Of a stretch of 64,000 nucleotides of DNA, positions 8,745 to 17,418 are shown one piece after another; the first letter of the stretch is position 1, and every line of letters starts with the position of its first letter. The translations under genes and the position numbers were made by a program. The notes beneath the pieces were generated by a model that saw only the letters and a program-made list of their open reading frames with translations, was not told the DNA's origin and ran no database searches. The DNA is from Arthrobacter luteolus NBRC 107841 (GTDB lineage Bacteria > Actinomycetota > Actinomycetes > Actinomycetales > Micrococcaceae). The stretch spans positions 310,001 to 374,000 of the forward strand of contig NZ_BCQM01000003.1 of NCBI RefSeq assembly GCF_001552075.1. Direction: 5' to 3'.

Positions 8745-10072
8745 GAATTCCCGCCGCCTGGATTTCCTCCACCGGCGCGGGCCGCTTCCACGCTGCGTCT
8801 GGCCCCGGTCGACCGGATGAGCCAAACCGCAGCCGGCAGCACCAGCGCCAAAGCTGCTGCCGCCGTCCACAACGCGGTTTCCGGGCCGAGCGTGTACCAA
8901 AGGACTCCGAATGCGCTGGAGGCTACCAGTCGGCCGACGGCGACGGCCGTTTGCGCGGCAGCGATGCCGGTGGCCCGGAGCCGTGGAGGCACCAGGGATC
9001 CCATCATGGCGGCCAGCACCCCGTCGGTGGCTGCGTAAAAGGCACCCAGCGCCAGAAGGCAGGCAAGGACCGCGGGCAGGCCGCCGATCCCGGCACAGGC
9101 GTAGGCTGCCAGCAGGCCAAGGTGTCCCAGCAGGAACACCTTGTGCCGTCCCCAGCGGTCGGCTGCCCGGCCCAGTGGAATGGCGAGCAACAGATAGGCG
9201 GCATTCGTCCCAACGAAGAGCAAGGGGAACCACAGCGGGTTGAACCCACCGCCACTGAGGAGCAGCAGGTAGAGGAACCCGTCGCCCACGCTGACCAGGG
9301 CGAGCAGCCCCGCGGCCAGGACGAGCCGGCGCACCGCGGAGGTGTTCAACTCCCGCAGGGCTTGGCGGCCGGTAACCCGGCGGGAATCCGGTCCCGCTGA
9401 GGGGGCCGGAGCAGCGGCGGGAGCCGGCTCCTGCCGGGCGGACCGCAGGTTGGGAACCAGCAGGACCAGTACAGCGACTCCCAGGACGGCGGCCCCCAGC
9501 GAAAAGACGAAGACCGTCGAGTAGCCGCCGGGCAGGATCAGCAGCACCCCGAAGGCCAGCAGCGGGCCGGCTGTTGCTCCCACAGTGTCCAGCATCCGGT
9601 GTACACCAAAGGACCGGGCAAGGTGCTCGGGCTGGGCTGCCGAGGTAATCAGGGCGTCCCGCGGTGCCGTGCGGATGCCCTTTCCGATCCGGTCCAGCGT
9701 GATCACCGAAGCCACTGCGCCCACTGAGGCTGAGACCAGCAGGCCGGCCCGGGCAACCATGGACAGTCCGTAGCCGGCAGCAGCCACCCACTTCGGGCGG
9801 TCCACGGTGTCCGACGTCCAGCCGGCGGCAATCCGGACTACGGAGCTGATGCCCTGCTGAAGGCCGTCCAGGAAGCCGTAGGCGAGGATCGAGAGCCCCA
9901 GCGCCCCGGTGAGGTAGACGGGCAGCACCGCCGCCACAGCCTCCGAGGAAACATCTGTGAGCAGGCTGACGATCCCCAGCCAGACAATGACGGGGGAGAG
10001 CCGGAAGGGGACCTGGGCCGGAGCATTCCGGTTCCGCCGGCGGGCACGCTGATCTGCGAGTGACAGGTACAT
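8741..10072 (-). CDS. Major facilitator superfamily transporter
   Basis: A 443-residue membrane protein with about twelve hydrophobic helices. The first-half loop carries DRIGKGIRTAPRDALI, typical of a subset of bacterial MFS efflux proteins, and a GRAADRWGRHKV loop recurs in the second half, the usual MFS A-motif position. It lies six bases downstream of an anchored Pro/Ala-rich protein and overlaps the propeller gene by four bases, so the genes are co-transcribed. Substrate cannot be read from the sequence; in this operon a saccharide or glycolipid intermediate is possible, but drug-type efflux is equally open. Confidence 0.85.
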   Translation of the reverse strand: MYLSLADQRARRRNRNAPAQVPFRLSPVIVWLGIVSLLTDVSSEAVAAVLPVYLTGALGLSILAYGFLDGLQQGISSVVRIAAGWTSDTVDRPKWVAAAGYGLSMVARAGLLVSASVGAVASVITLDRIGKGIRTAPRDALITSAAQPEHLARSFGVHRMLDTVGATAGPLLAFGVLLILPGGYSTVFVFSLGAAVLGVAVLVLLVPNLRSARQEPAPAAAPAPSAGPDSRRVTGRQALRELNTSAVRRLVLAAGLLALVSVGDGFLYLLLLSGGGFNPLWFPLLFVGTNAAYLLLAIPLGRAADRWGRHKVFLLGHLGLLAAYACAGIGGLPAVLACLLALGAFYAATDGVLAAMMGSLVPPRLRATGIAAAQTAVAVGRLVASSAFGVLWYTLGPETALWTAAAALALVLPAAVWLIRSTGARRSVEAARAGGGNPGGGNS

Positions 10073-10078
10073 AGCTGC

Positions 10079-10795
10079 CTACACCCCGGCCCGCAGCACG
10101 GCGAAAACGGAGTACGGCAGATCCGCCCCACCGGTTGCCGGTCCAACGCTGACGGTGACAGCGCTGGCGCCGTAGGACCAGACGGCGGTGGTGGTGCCGC
10201 CGGCGGTTTCAGGAGCGCCGGGCTGGAACCCCAGTGACTGGAAGTGGCTGGCATAAAACGCCAGGACGTCGACGGTGCCGGAGCTGCTGCTCGCCCTCAG
10301 TCCCGCCTGGAGGGTGTTGCCGGAGGACGCGATGGAGGAAGCCAGTATCCTCGTACCCGGAGACAGCGGGAGCACGTGCTCGGGGAAGGCGTCCACCAAG
10401 CGGCCCTCTGCCGCATCGGCCGGCGGGAGCGGGGGTTCCAGCAGTGTTTTCGCCTCAGGGAGGACGCGCGACGCCGGCAGCGTTCCGGCTCCTGCTGCAG
10501 CGGCTCCCGGGGGAACTTCCAGCGGACGTTCCGGGTCAGGGGACGCGGCAGGCGGCCGGGCGCCGGGTGCCGAAGCGGTGTCCTCCGCAGTGTATTCACC
10601 GGGCGCCGGGCCGGGGCCGGGCGAAAGCCCGCCGGTACCGGCACCGGGGGCGGCGTCAGGGGCGGCGTCCTGCGCTTCCGGGGCAGAGGCAGGGCCGGAC
10701 AGCCCGGACAGAATAACCCCGCCCGCCAGCAGCACGGCCGCGAGAATAAGTCCGGTCACAACGAAGGCCTTGGTGCCGCGCATCAGCTTCGCCAT
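10079..10795 (-). CDS. Anchored Pro/Ala-rich protein of unknown function
   Basis: A 238-residue protein starting MAKLMRGTKAF, with one transmembrane helix near residues 10-31, a low-complexity Pro/Ala/Gly linker to about residue 125, and a C-terminal extracytoplasmic domain of about 110 residues (LSPGTRILASS to the end). I do not recognise the domain. The stop of the upstream glycosyltransferase fusion is immediately adjacent to its start codon, so it is the second gene of the operon. It may hold a component of the glycan machinery at the outer face. This is inference from topology only. Confidence 0.6.
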   Translation of the reverse strand: MAKLMRGTKAFVVTGLILAAVLLAGGVILSGLSGPASAPEAQDAAPDAAPGAGTGGLSPGPGPAPGEYTAEDTASAPGARPPAASPDPERPLEVPPGAAAAGAGTLPASRVLPEAKTLLEPPLPPADAAEGRLVDAFPEHVLPLSPGTRILASSIASSGNTLQAGLRASSSSGTVDVLAFYASHFQSLGFQPGAPETAGGTTTAVWSYGASAVTVSVGPATGGADLPYSVFAVLRAGV

Positions 10796-13501
10796 CTAGG
10801 AAGCTCTGTCCTGCTGCTGCACCGGTATCCTGCTGCTGTTGTCCCGTTCCCAGGCGGCGCCCGGACGGGAGGCAGCGGCCAGCCGGCGGCCGGTGACGGT
10901 CAAAGCTGCATAAACCGCGGCGTCGAAAGCGCTGCGCGGCCCGCGCACGGACCGCAGGACACCCGCCGCGCTGGCAAGCATCGTGCCGTGCAGGGCGCCT
11001 TGCTCGGAGTTTCCACGATAGGTGCGCCGCAGGATGGCCAGCAGGCCGGCAAGATCCCGGGGCAGCCGCACCAGGACGGGCGGACAGTCCAGTACCGACT
11101 TCTCGGCGCCGGCGAAGAACCGGTCCACATAGAGGTCATCCGCAACTACCGGGGGCAGCTGGCCAAGCCGGCTTCCGGCCTGCGCGCTCAGGGCGTAGGC
11201 TCCCGCTCCCCAGAGCGAGTGCTCCGCGCCGGGGAGATGCCGGCGCGCACGGTAATAGGACCGGACCAGGAAACCTGCACCCTCAAGGTCGTATTCCGCT
11301 GCCGGCCGCACGGCCTGGGCTCCGCCCTCCAGGGCTTCAAAAATGGCCTGAACGGTCTCCGGCCGAATCCGGATGTCGGCGTCGAGGTACAAGCGGGGCC
11401 ACTGGCCGGCTGCTGCGTTTCCGGCATTCAGCGCTGCCGTCTTGGACGCTTCCGCAAGTTCCAGGACCGTGGTGCCGGGACGGGACCGGGCGACCCGCGC
11501 CGAGTCATCGCTGCAGCCGTTGCAGACTACTATCACCTGCACGCCGGCCGCTGCCGCCGGAGCCAGGGCGTCGAGGGTCTCGCCGATGACCGCTTCCTCG
11601 TTGTGGCAGGGGATGATCACGGAGCCCGGCGGAATAGGTGAAGCACCGGCCGGAGGACGGGGGACGGCAGGCACGTCAGCCTTCGGCAGGAAACGGCGCC
11701 GACCGGGGGCCAGAAGGGTGCGCACGGCGAGCCGGTGGCCGGCGCCGCCGATTCTCAGGGTTTCCGTCAACAGCACCATGCTGCCGAAGATTGCCGCGTA
11801 GCCGGGGCTGCGGTGCAGCTCGGCGTAGCGGACCCGGTTGACGGCCATCAGGGCTGAGAGTTCCGGGGACTGTCCCGAGCCGCCGCGCCGGTGGACCATG
11901 GCAGCAGCCGGCTCAAACCATACTGCCGCCCCCGCGTCCCTGGCACGCCGGAAGTAGTCGGTTTCCTCCGAGTAGAGGAAGAAGGACTCGTTCCAGGGCC
12001 CAAGCCTGCGGGCCAGGGGCATGTCCACCAGCAGTGCCGCGCCGGTAGCCCACTCCACCGGATGCGCGAAGGCATACGCTTCGCCGTCGTACTCAATTTC
12101 GGAAAGCCAGCCAGGACGGCGGGAAAGCCGGCGCCCCACCAGCGCATCACCCAGCGCGCGGGTAATGGTTGGTTCACGGCGGAGGGACGGATAGGTACTG
12201 CCGTCTTCATCGGCGAGCCGCGGCACCACGATTCCACTGCCCAGCTGGTGCAGGCGGCGGAGCATGGCGGCCAGGGCTCCGCGCTCCACCCGCAGGTCCG
12301 GATTCAGCACCAGGACCGCACCGGCGTCGCCGGCCTGCTGCGCGGCGGCGTTGATGCCACCGGCATACCCGAGGTTGCCGCCCGTGCGCACCACCGTCAC
12401 GTCGCTGTGCCGGGTAAGCTCCCGGACGGTGGCATCTGTCGAGGAGTTGTCCGCGGCGACGACGCGGATGGTCTGATCAGCGGTTTCCGCACGCAGGGAT
12501 TCAAGGAACGTACCGATATCCAGGGCATTGTTGTGGGTCACGGTGAGGATGCAGATATCCGCATAACCGTGTGCCGGGGCGAACTGCCCGGAGTCCGGAG
12601 CGGGGAGCGGCTGCCGGACTGCCGGGACCTGGCGGCGGAAGGCGGCCGCCTGGGGCGCACTGCGGCGCCGCAGCCGTATATAGGCGGGCGGGCCCTGGAG
12701 AAGGTAGCGCCGTGCCAGCCGCCGCGGTTCCAGGCTCAGCCGCCAGGCCCATTCGAGGCCGTTGATGCTGACCCAGGACGGAGCGCGCTGGATGCGTCCG
12801 GCGAGAAAATCAACGACGGCGCCAAAGGCCAGCAGTACTGCTGCACCGGTGTCCGGGCCGTACTCGGCGATCCAGAGTTCCTGCCGCGGTTTGCCGAGCC
12901 CCACGACCAGGACGTCCACCCCGGCACCGGCAATTTCTGCGGCCAGGGCACGGTTGGCTGCGGGATCTGCGAGCGCGGACCGGGACGGCGCCCAGCACCG
13001 GGCGACCACGAGATCCGGACGCCGCTGCGCCAGCAGCTGCGTCAGCTCCAGCTGGGTCGAGGCAGTACCGCCCAGGAACCCGACACGCAGTCCGTGCTCC
13101 TGGCAGTTATCGAGGACCGGGTCGATGAGGTCGCTGCCGGCGAGGCGGGGCCACCGGGTACCGGTCAGGGCGCTGGCACGGGAGGCCAGCGGTGCGCCGT
13201 CGATCAGGTTTAGCCACTGGACTCCGGCAGGGACTCCCGAAGAGACCCGGGGCGCCTGCAGCGAACCCTGCCACCGGCCCCCGGTCCCGAAGTAATGCAG
13301 GTGGTCCAGATTGATGGAGGCCACGGCCAGCGGCAGGGTTTGGCCTGCACGATCACCGATGGTGGCCAGAGCCTGTTCAGCGGTCCGCAGATCCACCTCC
13401 ACGCCGCTCAGGAGAAGGCGGGCGGCGCTCTGCGCCCCGGCTTTCCGGGCCACATGCCGGCCGGGCACACGGACATCCGCGTTATTGCTTTGTGTTGCCA
13501 A
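10796..13501 (-). CDS. Triple glycosyltransferase fusion (WecG/TagA/CpsF + two GT2 domains)
   Basis: One 901-residue frame holds three glycosyltransferases. Residues about 30-275 match the WecG/TagA/CpsF family (GT26): ASINLDHLHYF, a LIDG segment and VLVVGLGKPRQELWI. Residues about 317-575 form a rhamnosyltransferase-like GT2 domain with ILTVTHNN, VVAADNSSTD and LVLNPDLRV. Residues about 626-870 form another GT2 domain with SVIIPCHNEE, VVCNGCSDDS and the acidic LYLDADIRI motif. Codon use and phase are continuous, with no internal stop or restart site. The protein would add several sugars in turn to a lipid-linked exopolysaccharide repeat unit. GT26 and GT2 enzymes are normally separate polypeptides, so the fusion is unusual. 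Confidence 0.9.
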   Translation of the reverse strand: MATQSNNADVRVPGRHVARKAGAQSAARLLLSGVEVDLRTAEQALATIGDRAGQTLPLAVASINLDHLHYFGTGGRWQGSLQAPRVSSGVPAGVQWLNLIDGAPLASRASALTGTRWPRLAGSDLIDPVLDNCQEHGLRVGFLGGTASTQLELTQLLAQRRPDLVVARCWAPSRSALADPAANRALAAEIAGAGVDVLVVGLGKPRQELWIAEYGPDTGAAVLLAFGAVVDFLAGRIQRAPSWVSINGLEWAWRLSLEPRRLARRYLLQGPPAYIRLRRRSAPQAAAFRRQVPAVRQPLPAPDSGQFAPAHGYADICILTVTHNNALDIGTFLESLRAETADQTIRVVAADNSSTDATVRELTRHSDVTVVRTGGNLGYAGGINAAAQQAGDAGAVLVLNPDLRVERGALAAMLRRLHQLGSGIVVPRLADEDGSTYPSLRREPTITRALGDALVGRRLSRRPGWLSEIEYDGEAYAFAHPVEWATGAALLVDMPLARRLGPWNESFFLYSEETDYFRRARDAGAAVWFEPAAAMVHRRGGSGQSPELSALMAVNRVRYAELHRSPGYAAIFGSMVLLTETLRIGGAGHRLAVRTLLAPGRRRFLPKADVPAVPRPPAGASPIPPGSVIIPCHNEEAVIGETLDALAPAAAAGVQVIVVCNGCSDDSARVARSRPGTTVLELAEASKTAALNAGNAAAGQWPRLYLDADIRIRPETVQAIFEALEGGAQAVRPAAEYDLEGAGFLVRSYYRARRHLPGAEHSLWGAGAYALSAQAGSRLGQLPPVVADDLYVDRFFAGAEKSVLDCPPVLVRLPRDLAGLLAILRRTYRGNSEQGALHGTMLASAAGVLRSVRGPRSAFDAAVYAALTVTGRRLAAASRPGAAWERDNSSRIPVQQQDRAS

Positions 13502-13515
13502 GACCGCTCCTCAGA

Positions 13516-13529
13516 CTCGTACGTACGAG
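13516..13529. promoter_or_regulatory. 14-bp perfect palindrome upstream of the glycosyltransferase operon
   Basis: CTCGTACGTACGAG is its own reverse complement and lies 14 bases before the start codon of the fusion gene, which reads leftward. It overlaps the expected ribosome-loading region and leader, so it could be a repressor operator or a small hairpin controlling translation. No matching palindrome was noticed elsewhere in the window. Confidence 0.4.
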
Positions 13530-13627
13530 CAGTGAGAATAGGAGCGCGAGCAGGAGCAGCCCCGGGTAGGAGCTACGGGTCTGCCGAACGGAGTGGAACC
13601 CGGAAGAGGCGCCCGAGCCGCGAAGTT

Positions 13628-13659
13628 CTACTTGTTCCTCACAGTGGATCTAAGTAGCG
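13628..13659. promoter_or_regulatory. CAAGTAG-type box pair
   Basis: CTACTTG (13628-13634) and TAAGTAGCG (13651-13659) form inverted copies of the CAAGTAGC sequence, 16 bases apart. They lie upstream of the leftward glycosyltransferase operon; the second overlaps the last codons of the acetyltransferase gene. Other copies lie near 14402-14472, 17234-17275 and 23023. A regulator site is inferred. Confidence 0.4.
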
Positions 13660-14288
13660 CTTCTCTCTTCGACGGTTCCGGAGACCGCGCCCCGGCGCGG
13701 TACGGGCTGCAGGCCACTGGCCTCCAGCCGGAAGCAGTCGCCCGTTACCGGGCAGCTCCAGTCTTCCGGTTCCGGTCCCTGCGCCAGCGGATATCCGGCC
13801 GGTCCCACCCAGCCGACCTGCCTCGCCGGCACACCTGCGACCACGGCATAGGACGGAACATCGCGGGTTACCACGGCACCGGCGGCCACCGTTGCCCAGC
13901 GGCCGATCCGCAGCGGGGCGATGCAGACGGTGCGGGCCCCGATCGAGGCGCCGTCCTCAACCACCACACCCACCGGGTGCCAATCCGCCGCGCTCTTCAA
14001 GGACCCGTCCGGATTCACCGCCCGTGGGTACGTGTCATTTGTGAAGACCGCTGCCGGACCGACGAAGACGCCGTTGCCCAGAACGCTGGGCTCGTAGACC
14101 AGGGCGTGGTTCTGGATCTTGCAGTTGTCCCCGATCTGCACGCCGGGACCGATGTATGCGCCGCGGCCAACAACGCAGTTTGAACCCAGTGAGGCTCCTT
14201 CACGCACCTGGGCCTGATGCCAGATGAGGGTCCCGCCGCCGATTTCCGCGTTCTCGGCGACATCCGCCGTACTTTCGATCCGGCTCAT
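13650..14288 (-). CDS. Left-handed beta-helix sugar N/O-acetyltransferase (WbpD/WlbB-like)
   Basis: A 212-residue hexapeptide-repeat protein: residues 10-140 are built from [LIV]GxxxxIG-type turns (IGGGTLIWH, IGPGVQIGDNCKIQNH, IGARTVCIAPLRIG), the fold of trimeric acyltransferases. The IWHxAxV and CKIQNHALVYE segments closely resemble UDP-2-acetamido-3-amino-2,3-dideoxy-glucuronate N-acetyltransferases such as WbpD/WlbB, with acetyl-CoA as donor. ATG at 14288 is chosen because GGAAAC precedes it; an upstream ATG at 14336 has no such site. It lies in the exopolysaccharide locus and probably decorates a nucleotide-sugar or repeat-unit sugar. Confidence 0.8.
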   Translation of the reverse strand: MSRIESTADVAENAEIGGGTLIWHQAQVREGASLGSNCVVGRGAYIGPGVQIGDNCKIQNHALVYEPSVLGNGVFVGPAAVFTNDTYPRAVNPDGSLKSAADWHPVGVVVEDGASIGARTVCIAPLRIGRWATVAAGAVVTRDVPSYAVVAGVPARQVGWVGPAGYPLAQGPEPEDWSCPVTGDCFRLEASGLQPVPRRGAVSGTVEERSAT

Positions 14289-14401
14289 GCACGTTTCCTT
14301 TCGGCTGTGCGCACCCTCGGTCGGTCCGCTGGCCACACCCTACCGCTCCGGTGCCGCGCCCGGGTGCTCCGGGACTCCCGCAGGTATTGTCCGCCCCGTC
14401 C

Positions 14402-14472
14402 CAAGTAGCGGATCCGTTTGCGGCCTCTCCGGCGCCCACCCAAGTGGCGCAAAAGGGGGTAGCGACTACTTG
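14402..14472. promoter_or_regulatory. Cluster of CAAGTAGC-type boxes in a divergent promoter region
   Basis: The region between the leftward acetyltransferase and the rightward first LuxR-type regulator has CAAGTAGCG (14402-14410), CAAGTGGCG (14441-14449) and the opposite-strand copy CTACTTG (14466-14472), followed by TGTAGC. Possible -10 elements are TACGCT (14496-14501) rightward and TAGGGT near 14335-14340 leftward. Three related boxes in 70 bases point to an operator controlling both directions. Confidence 0.45.
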
Positions 14473-14549
14473 TAGCAGTGCCCGATCCCCGACCCTACGC
14501 TTTGTCCTCGACCCCCGACACGAATCCAAGCGTAAGAGGCGGAAATTTC

Positions 14550-17240
14550 ATGCGCGTTGTTCCACCGGTGCAGCTGCATCAAAGCCGGGCCGCTGCCGGG
14601 GAACCGTTGCAGCTGGCCGGGCGCGGTGACGCGGTTCGGTCCGCGATGTCTGCCGTGGAAGGCAACGGCGGAGCGGTGATCGTGGGGCCGGAAGGCATCG
14701 GAAAGACAGCCTTGGCCAACCACGTGGCCCGCGCGGCCGGCCAGGGCTTCCATGTAGTCCACATCCGTGGGAGCGCGGTGTCGGCCCGGACAGATTACGG
14801 TCCGCTGAACTGGCTGCTGTGCGAACTCCCGGAATCCGTGCTGAGCAATCCGGTGCAGGTCCTCCGCGGGCTAAAGGCGCATCTGGCCCGGTTGGCCGGG
14901 GGCCGGCGGACCCTCCTGGTGGTGGATAACGCCCATGAACTGGACCCGCTGAGCCAGACCGTGACCGTCCAGCTGGCCCGCCAATCCGTCGTGGCGCTTC
15001 TGGCCACCACCCCGGATCTCCTGCGCTGCGGTGAGGAAATGGTCCGCTTGTGGTCGGACGGGATGATCCGCCGGATTGATCTGGGGCCGCTGGAAACGTG
15101 CGAGGCGCAGGCCCTGATGGAAGGGGTGGCCGGAGGCCGCTTGTCTGCCCTGGCCGTCAGGACGGTGTGGGCCGACACTCAGGGAAATCCGCTGTTCACT
15201 TCCCTGCTCTGCAGAGATCAGATTGCGGCGGGACGGATCCAGGACCGTGGCGGAACCTGGACGCTCACCGGGCCGCTGACCTACACGGGAGAGATCTCGG
15301 ACTGGATGGAGAGCTGGTACCGCGGACTGCCGGAGCAGGAGCGGCGGATCGTGGAACTGGCCTCCCTGTGTCCAGGACTTCCCATCGAAACACTGCTGGC
15401 CGTCGCGGACCCGGACTCATTGGACAACCTGGAGGAACGCGGCGTTCTCAAGGTCGGCCACGGTGAAGGAACCGTCTCGCTCCGGGAACCGCTGTATGCG
15501 CGCCTGGTGGCCGGGCTGATACCGGTCGGCAGGTCCTTTGACCTGTGGCAGGACATCATGGACACCGATCCCGATCTCTCCGCATTTCCCGATGCCCCGG
15601 CGAAAGCTTATGCCCGGTGGTCCGCATCCTCAGGCAACACCCTTCCCGTGGAGCTGGCACGGCGTGCCTGCGCGGCAGCGAACCGTGCCGGTGAGCCGGA
15701 AGCCGCCCTCAAAATAAGCGCCGCGGTGGCCTCACCCAGCCCGGGGCTGGTACTGGAACGGGCGCGGGCCCTGGCAGCTGCCGACCGGCCGCGGGAAGCC
15801 GAGCGTGACCTTCGGGCGCTGGTTGACCGTCAGGACGCCGGTACAGCGGTACCCGCTCTGCTGGAGTTGGCGGCGATAGGACGCAGGCTGCCCCAGCCTG
15901 CGATTGATCCACGGGCCGCGCTGCAGCAGGCGGCCGCCGCCTCGGCGGCGCTGGAGGAGCCGGAGCGCAGCGAAGTGCAGCACAGGATTCTGGTGGCCGA
16001 GGCAACCCTCGCAGTGCAGGACGCAGATCTGGCTGCTCTGCCGGATGGGCTGGAAGCACTGTGCAAGGACCGGTCCGTGGCCGAAACCGTTCGTTTTTCC
16101 GGCCGCGTCTGCCGCGCCCAGGCGCTGGCACTGGCGGGCCGGACGGATGAGGCACGGGAGGAAGCTTCGGCACTCTGGGCCGACCTGCAGGCCGCCGCGG
16201 GACTGCCCGAAGTCGTCGGTGGTGAAGTCCTGACGGGAATCCTGTGCACCTACGTGCTGTCAGGAGACCTGACGCTCGCCCTGGAACTGCTCAACGGTTC
16301 AGCCCGGCTGCGCTATCTGGACACCTACCTGGGTTCCTGGATGGAGTTGCCCGCCGGGGTGGTCCTCGCGCTGAGCGGGCGGTCCGACGCTGCGCTGGAA
16401 TCCTTGCTCCCTGCGCTCCGGCAGCTGGAAGTGCGCGATCCGCGGGAGCTGCTTCCGCTCGCATTTGCGGCGACTGCCTACTCTTACGCCGCCAACCAGG
16501 ACTGGGACAGGATGGGCGAATACCTGGCGGCAGCCCCGGAATACAGATGCCGGCCAGCTGCCCATATCGCGGCGGTCACCAGGTTCTTCCTGGCGGCGGC
16601 AGTGCTGGCGCGGAAGTCAGACCGGGCCTCGGCAGCGGCCCTTACAGAACAGGGCGTCCAGGCCAAGGCACAGGGCTGCTATCCGGAAGCGGTGCTGTGT
16701 TTTGCAACCGCCGCGGTGTACGGGGACGGCCAGGCCGCCGTGCTGCTGGAAAGCACCGCGGGTGAGGGAACAGGGACCAACGCCGGTATGTGGCGTTCCC
16801 TCGGAACCGGGCTGCGGCAGCGGTCCGGCCGAGTGCTGTCCGACGTCGCGCGGCAGCTGCTGCACCTGGGTCACTTTGGGCTGGGGCATAAGACAGCGCT
16901 CGCTGCCCACGATGCGGCCGTGGCCGGCAAGGACCGGGACGGGGCCAGGCGCGCCCGGTCCGTGGCCAACGAGTGCTACCGGTTCCTGGCAGAGGCCAAC
17001 GGCATCGCGCGGCGGCTGGCCTCCCTGTCCGAGTTCGAGCGGGATTTGGCCGTCCGGGCTGCCGCCGGCGAATCCAGTGTCCGGCTGGGTAACGCCCTGC
17101 ACCTGTCGCCGCGGACAGTGGACTGGCACCTGGGCCGGATCTTCCAAAAGCTGTATGTGTCCGGACGCGCCGAACTGCGGCGCCTGCTGGGGGATGAGCC
17201 GGGGAGCCAGCAGCCGGAAAAGGACGGTGAGTACAAGTAG
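14550..17240 (+). CDS. Giant LuxR-family ATPase regulator 1 (LAL-type)
   Basis: About 896 residues. A P-loop ATPase module comes first (Walker A GPEGIGKT near 45-54, Walker B LLVVDNAHELD near 120-130), a long alpha-helical TPR-like middle follows, and a LuxR-type helix-turn-helix ends the protein (near 825-880, LHLSPRTVDWHLGRIFQKL). This is the layout of LAL/MalT-type activators that hydrolyse ATP and bind DNA. I prefer ATG 14550, preceded by AAGAGGCGG, over GTG 14478, which lies inside the promoter and box cluster. It is the first of three neighbouring paralogues and probably controls the exopolysaccharide genes. The HTH is present but the inducer is unknown. Confidence 0.85.
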   Translation: MRVVPPVQLHQSRAAAGEPLQLAGRGDAVRSAMSAVEGNGGAVIVGPEGIGKTALANHVARAAGQGFHVVHIRGSAVSARTDYGPLNWLLCELPESVLSNPVQVLRGLKAHLARLAGGRRTLLVVDNAHELDPLSQTVTVQLARQSVVALLATTPDLLRCGEEMVRLWSDGMIRRIDLGPLETCEAQALMEGVAGGRLSALAVRTVWADTQGNPLFTSLLCRDQIAAGRIQDRGGTWTLTGPLTYTGEISDWMESWYRGLPEQERRIVELASLCPGLPIETLLAVADPDSLDNLEERGVLKVGHGEGTVSLREPLYARLVAGLIPVGRSFDLWQDIMDTDPDLSAFPDAPAKAYARWSASSGNTLPVELARRACAAANRAGEPEAALKISAAVASPSPGLVLERARALAAADRPREAERDLRALVDRQDAGTAVPALLELAAIGRRLPQPAIDPRAALQQAAAASAALEEPERSEVQHRILVAEATLAVQDADLAALPDGLEALCKDRSVAETVRFSGRVCRAQALALAGRTDEAREEASALWADLQAAAGLPEVVGGEVLTGILCTYVLSGDLTLALELLNGSARLRYLDTYLGSWMELPAGVVLALSGRSDAALESLLPALRQLEVRDPRELLPLAFAATAYSYAANQDWDRMGEYLAAAPEYRCRPAAHIAAVTRFFLAAAVLARKSDRASAAALTEQGVQAKAQGCYPEAVLCFATAAVYGDGQAAVLLESTAGEGTGTNAGMWRSLGTGLRQRSGRVLSDVARQLLHLGHFGLGHKTALAAHDAAVAGKDRDGARRARSVANECYRFLAEANGIARRLASLSEFERDLAVRAAAGESSVRLGNALHLSPRTVDWHLGRIFQKLYVSGRAELRRLLGDEPGSQQPEKDGEYK

Positions 17241-17299
17241 CGGCTGTTGATTATTGAGGAGGAGACCAAGTATCGGCATGGAATGCCACGCCTGTTATT
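17234..17299. promoter_or_regulatory. CAAGTAGC boxes and shared TGCCACGCCT motif between regulators 1 and 2
   Basis: CAAGTAGCG (17234-17242) spans the stop codon of regulator 1 and CAAGTATCG (17267-17275) follows. Then TGCCACGCCTGTTATT (17284-17299) matches 3070-3085 with one mismatch. The gap ends with further TAAGTAA and GCTACTCAAG fragments. GAGGAGGAG at 17256 followed 12 bases later by an ATG could encode a 10-residue peptide (MECHACYSSK), but the spacing is long and I give it little weight. Confidence 0.4.
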
Positions 17300-17418
17300 C
17301 GAGTAAGTAAAGCCAACTACTGGTGATTGCTACTCAAGCCGGTGTGCAGGGGCCCTACCTACTCTGATGAACGCCCGCCAACGCGGGTCAGATGGGTTTG
17401 TATAGAAGAGGTCTCACT

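Noticed and set aside
7680-9791. Single long minus-strand frame of about 700 residues covering the propeller gene and beyond
   Set aside because: Its first half is a shadow of the MFS gene in another frame, while only the part from 8744 has signal, helix and propeller motifs and a four-base overlap with the MFS stop.
17278-17310. Ten-codon Cys-containing peptide (MECHACYSSK) after GAGGAGGAG
   Set aside because: Spacing to the ATG is about 12 bases, longer than usual, and the region is better explained as regulatory DNA.
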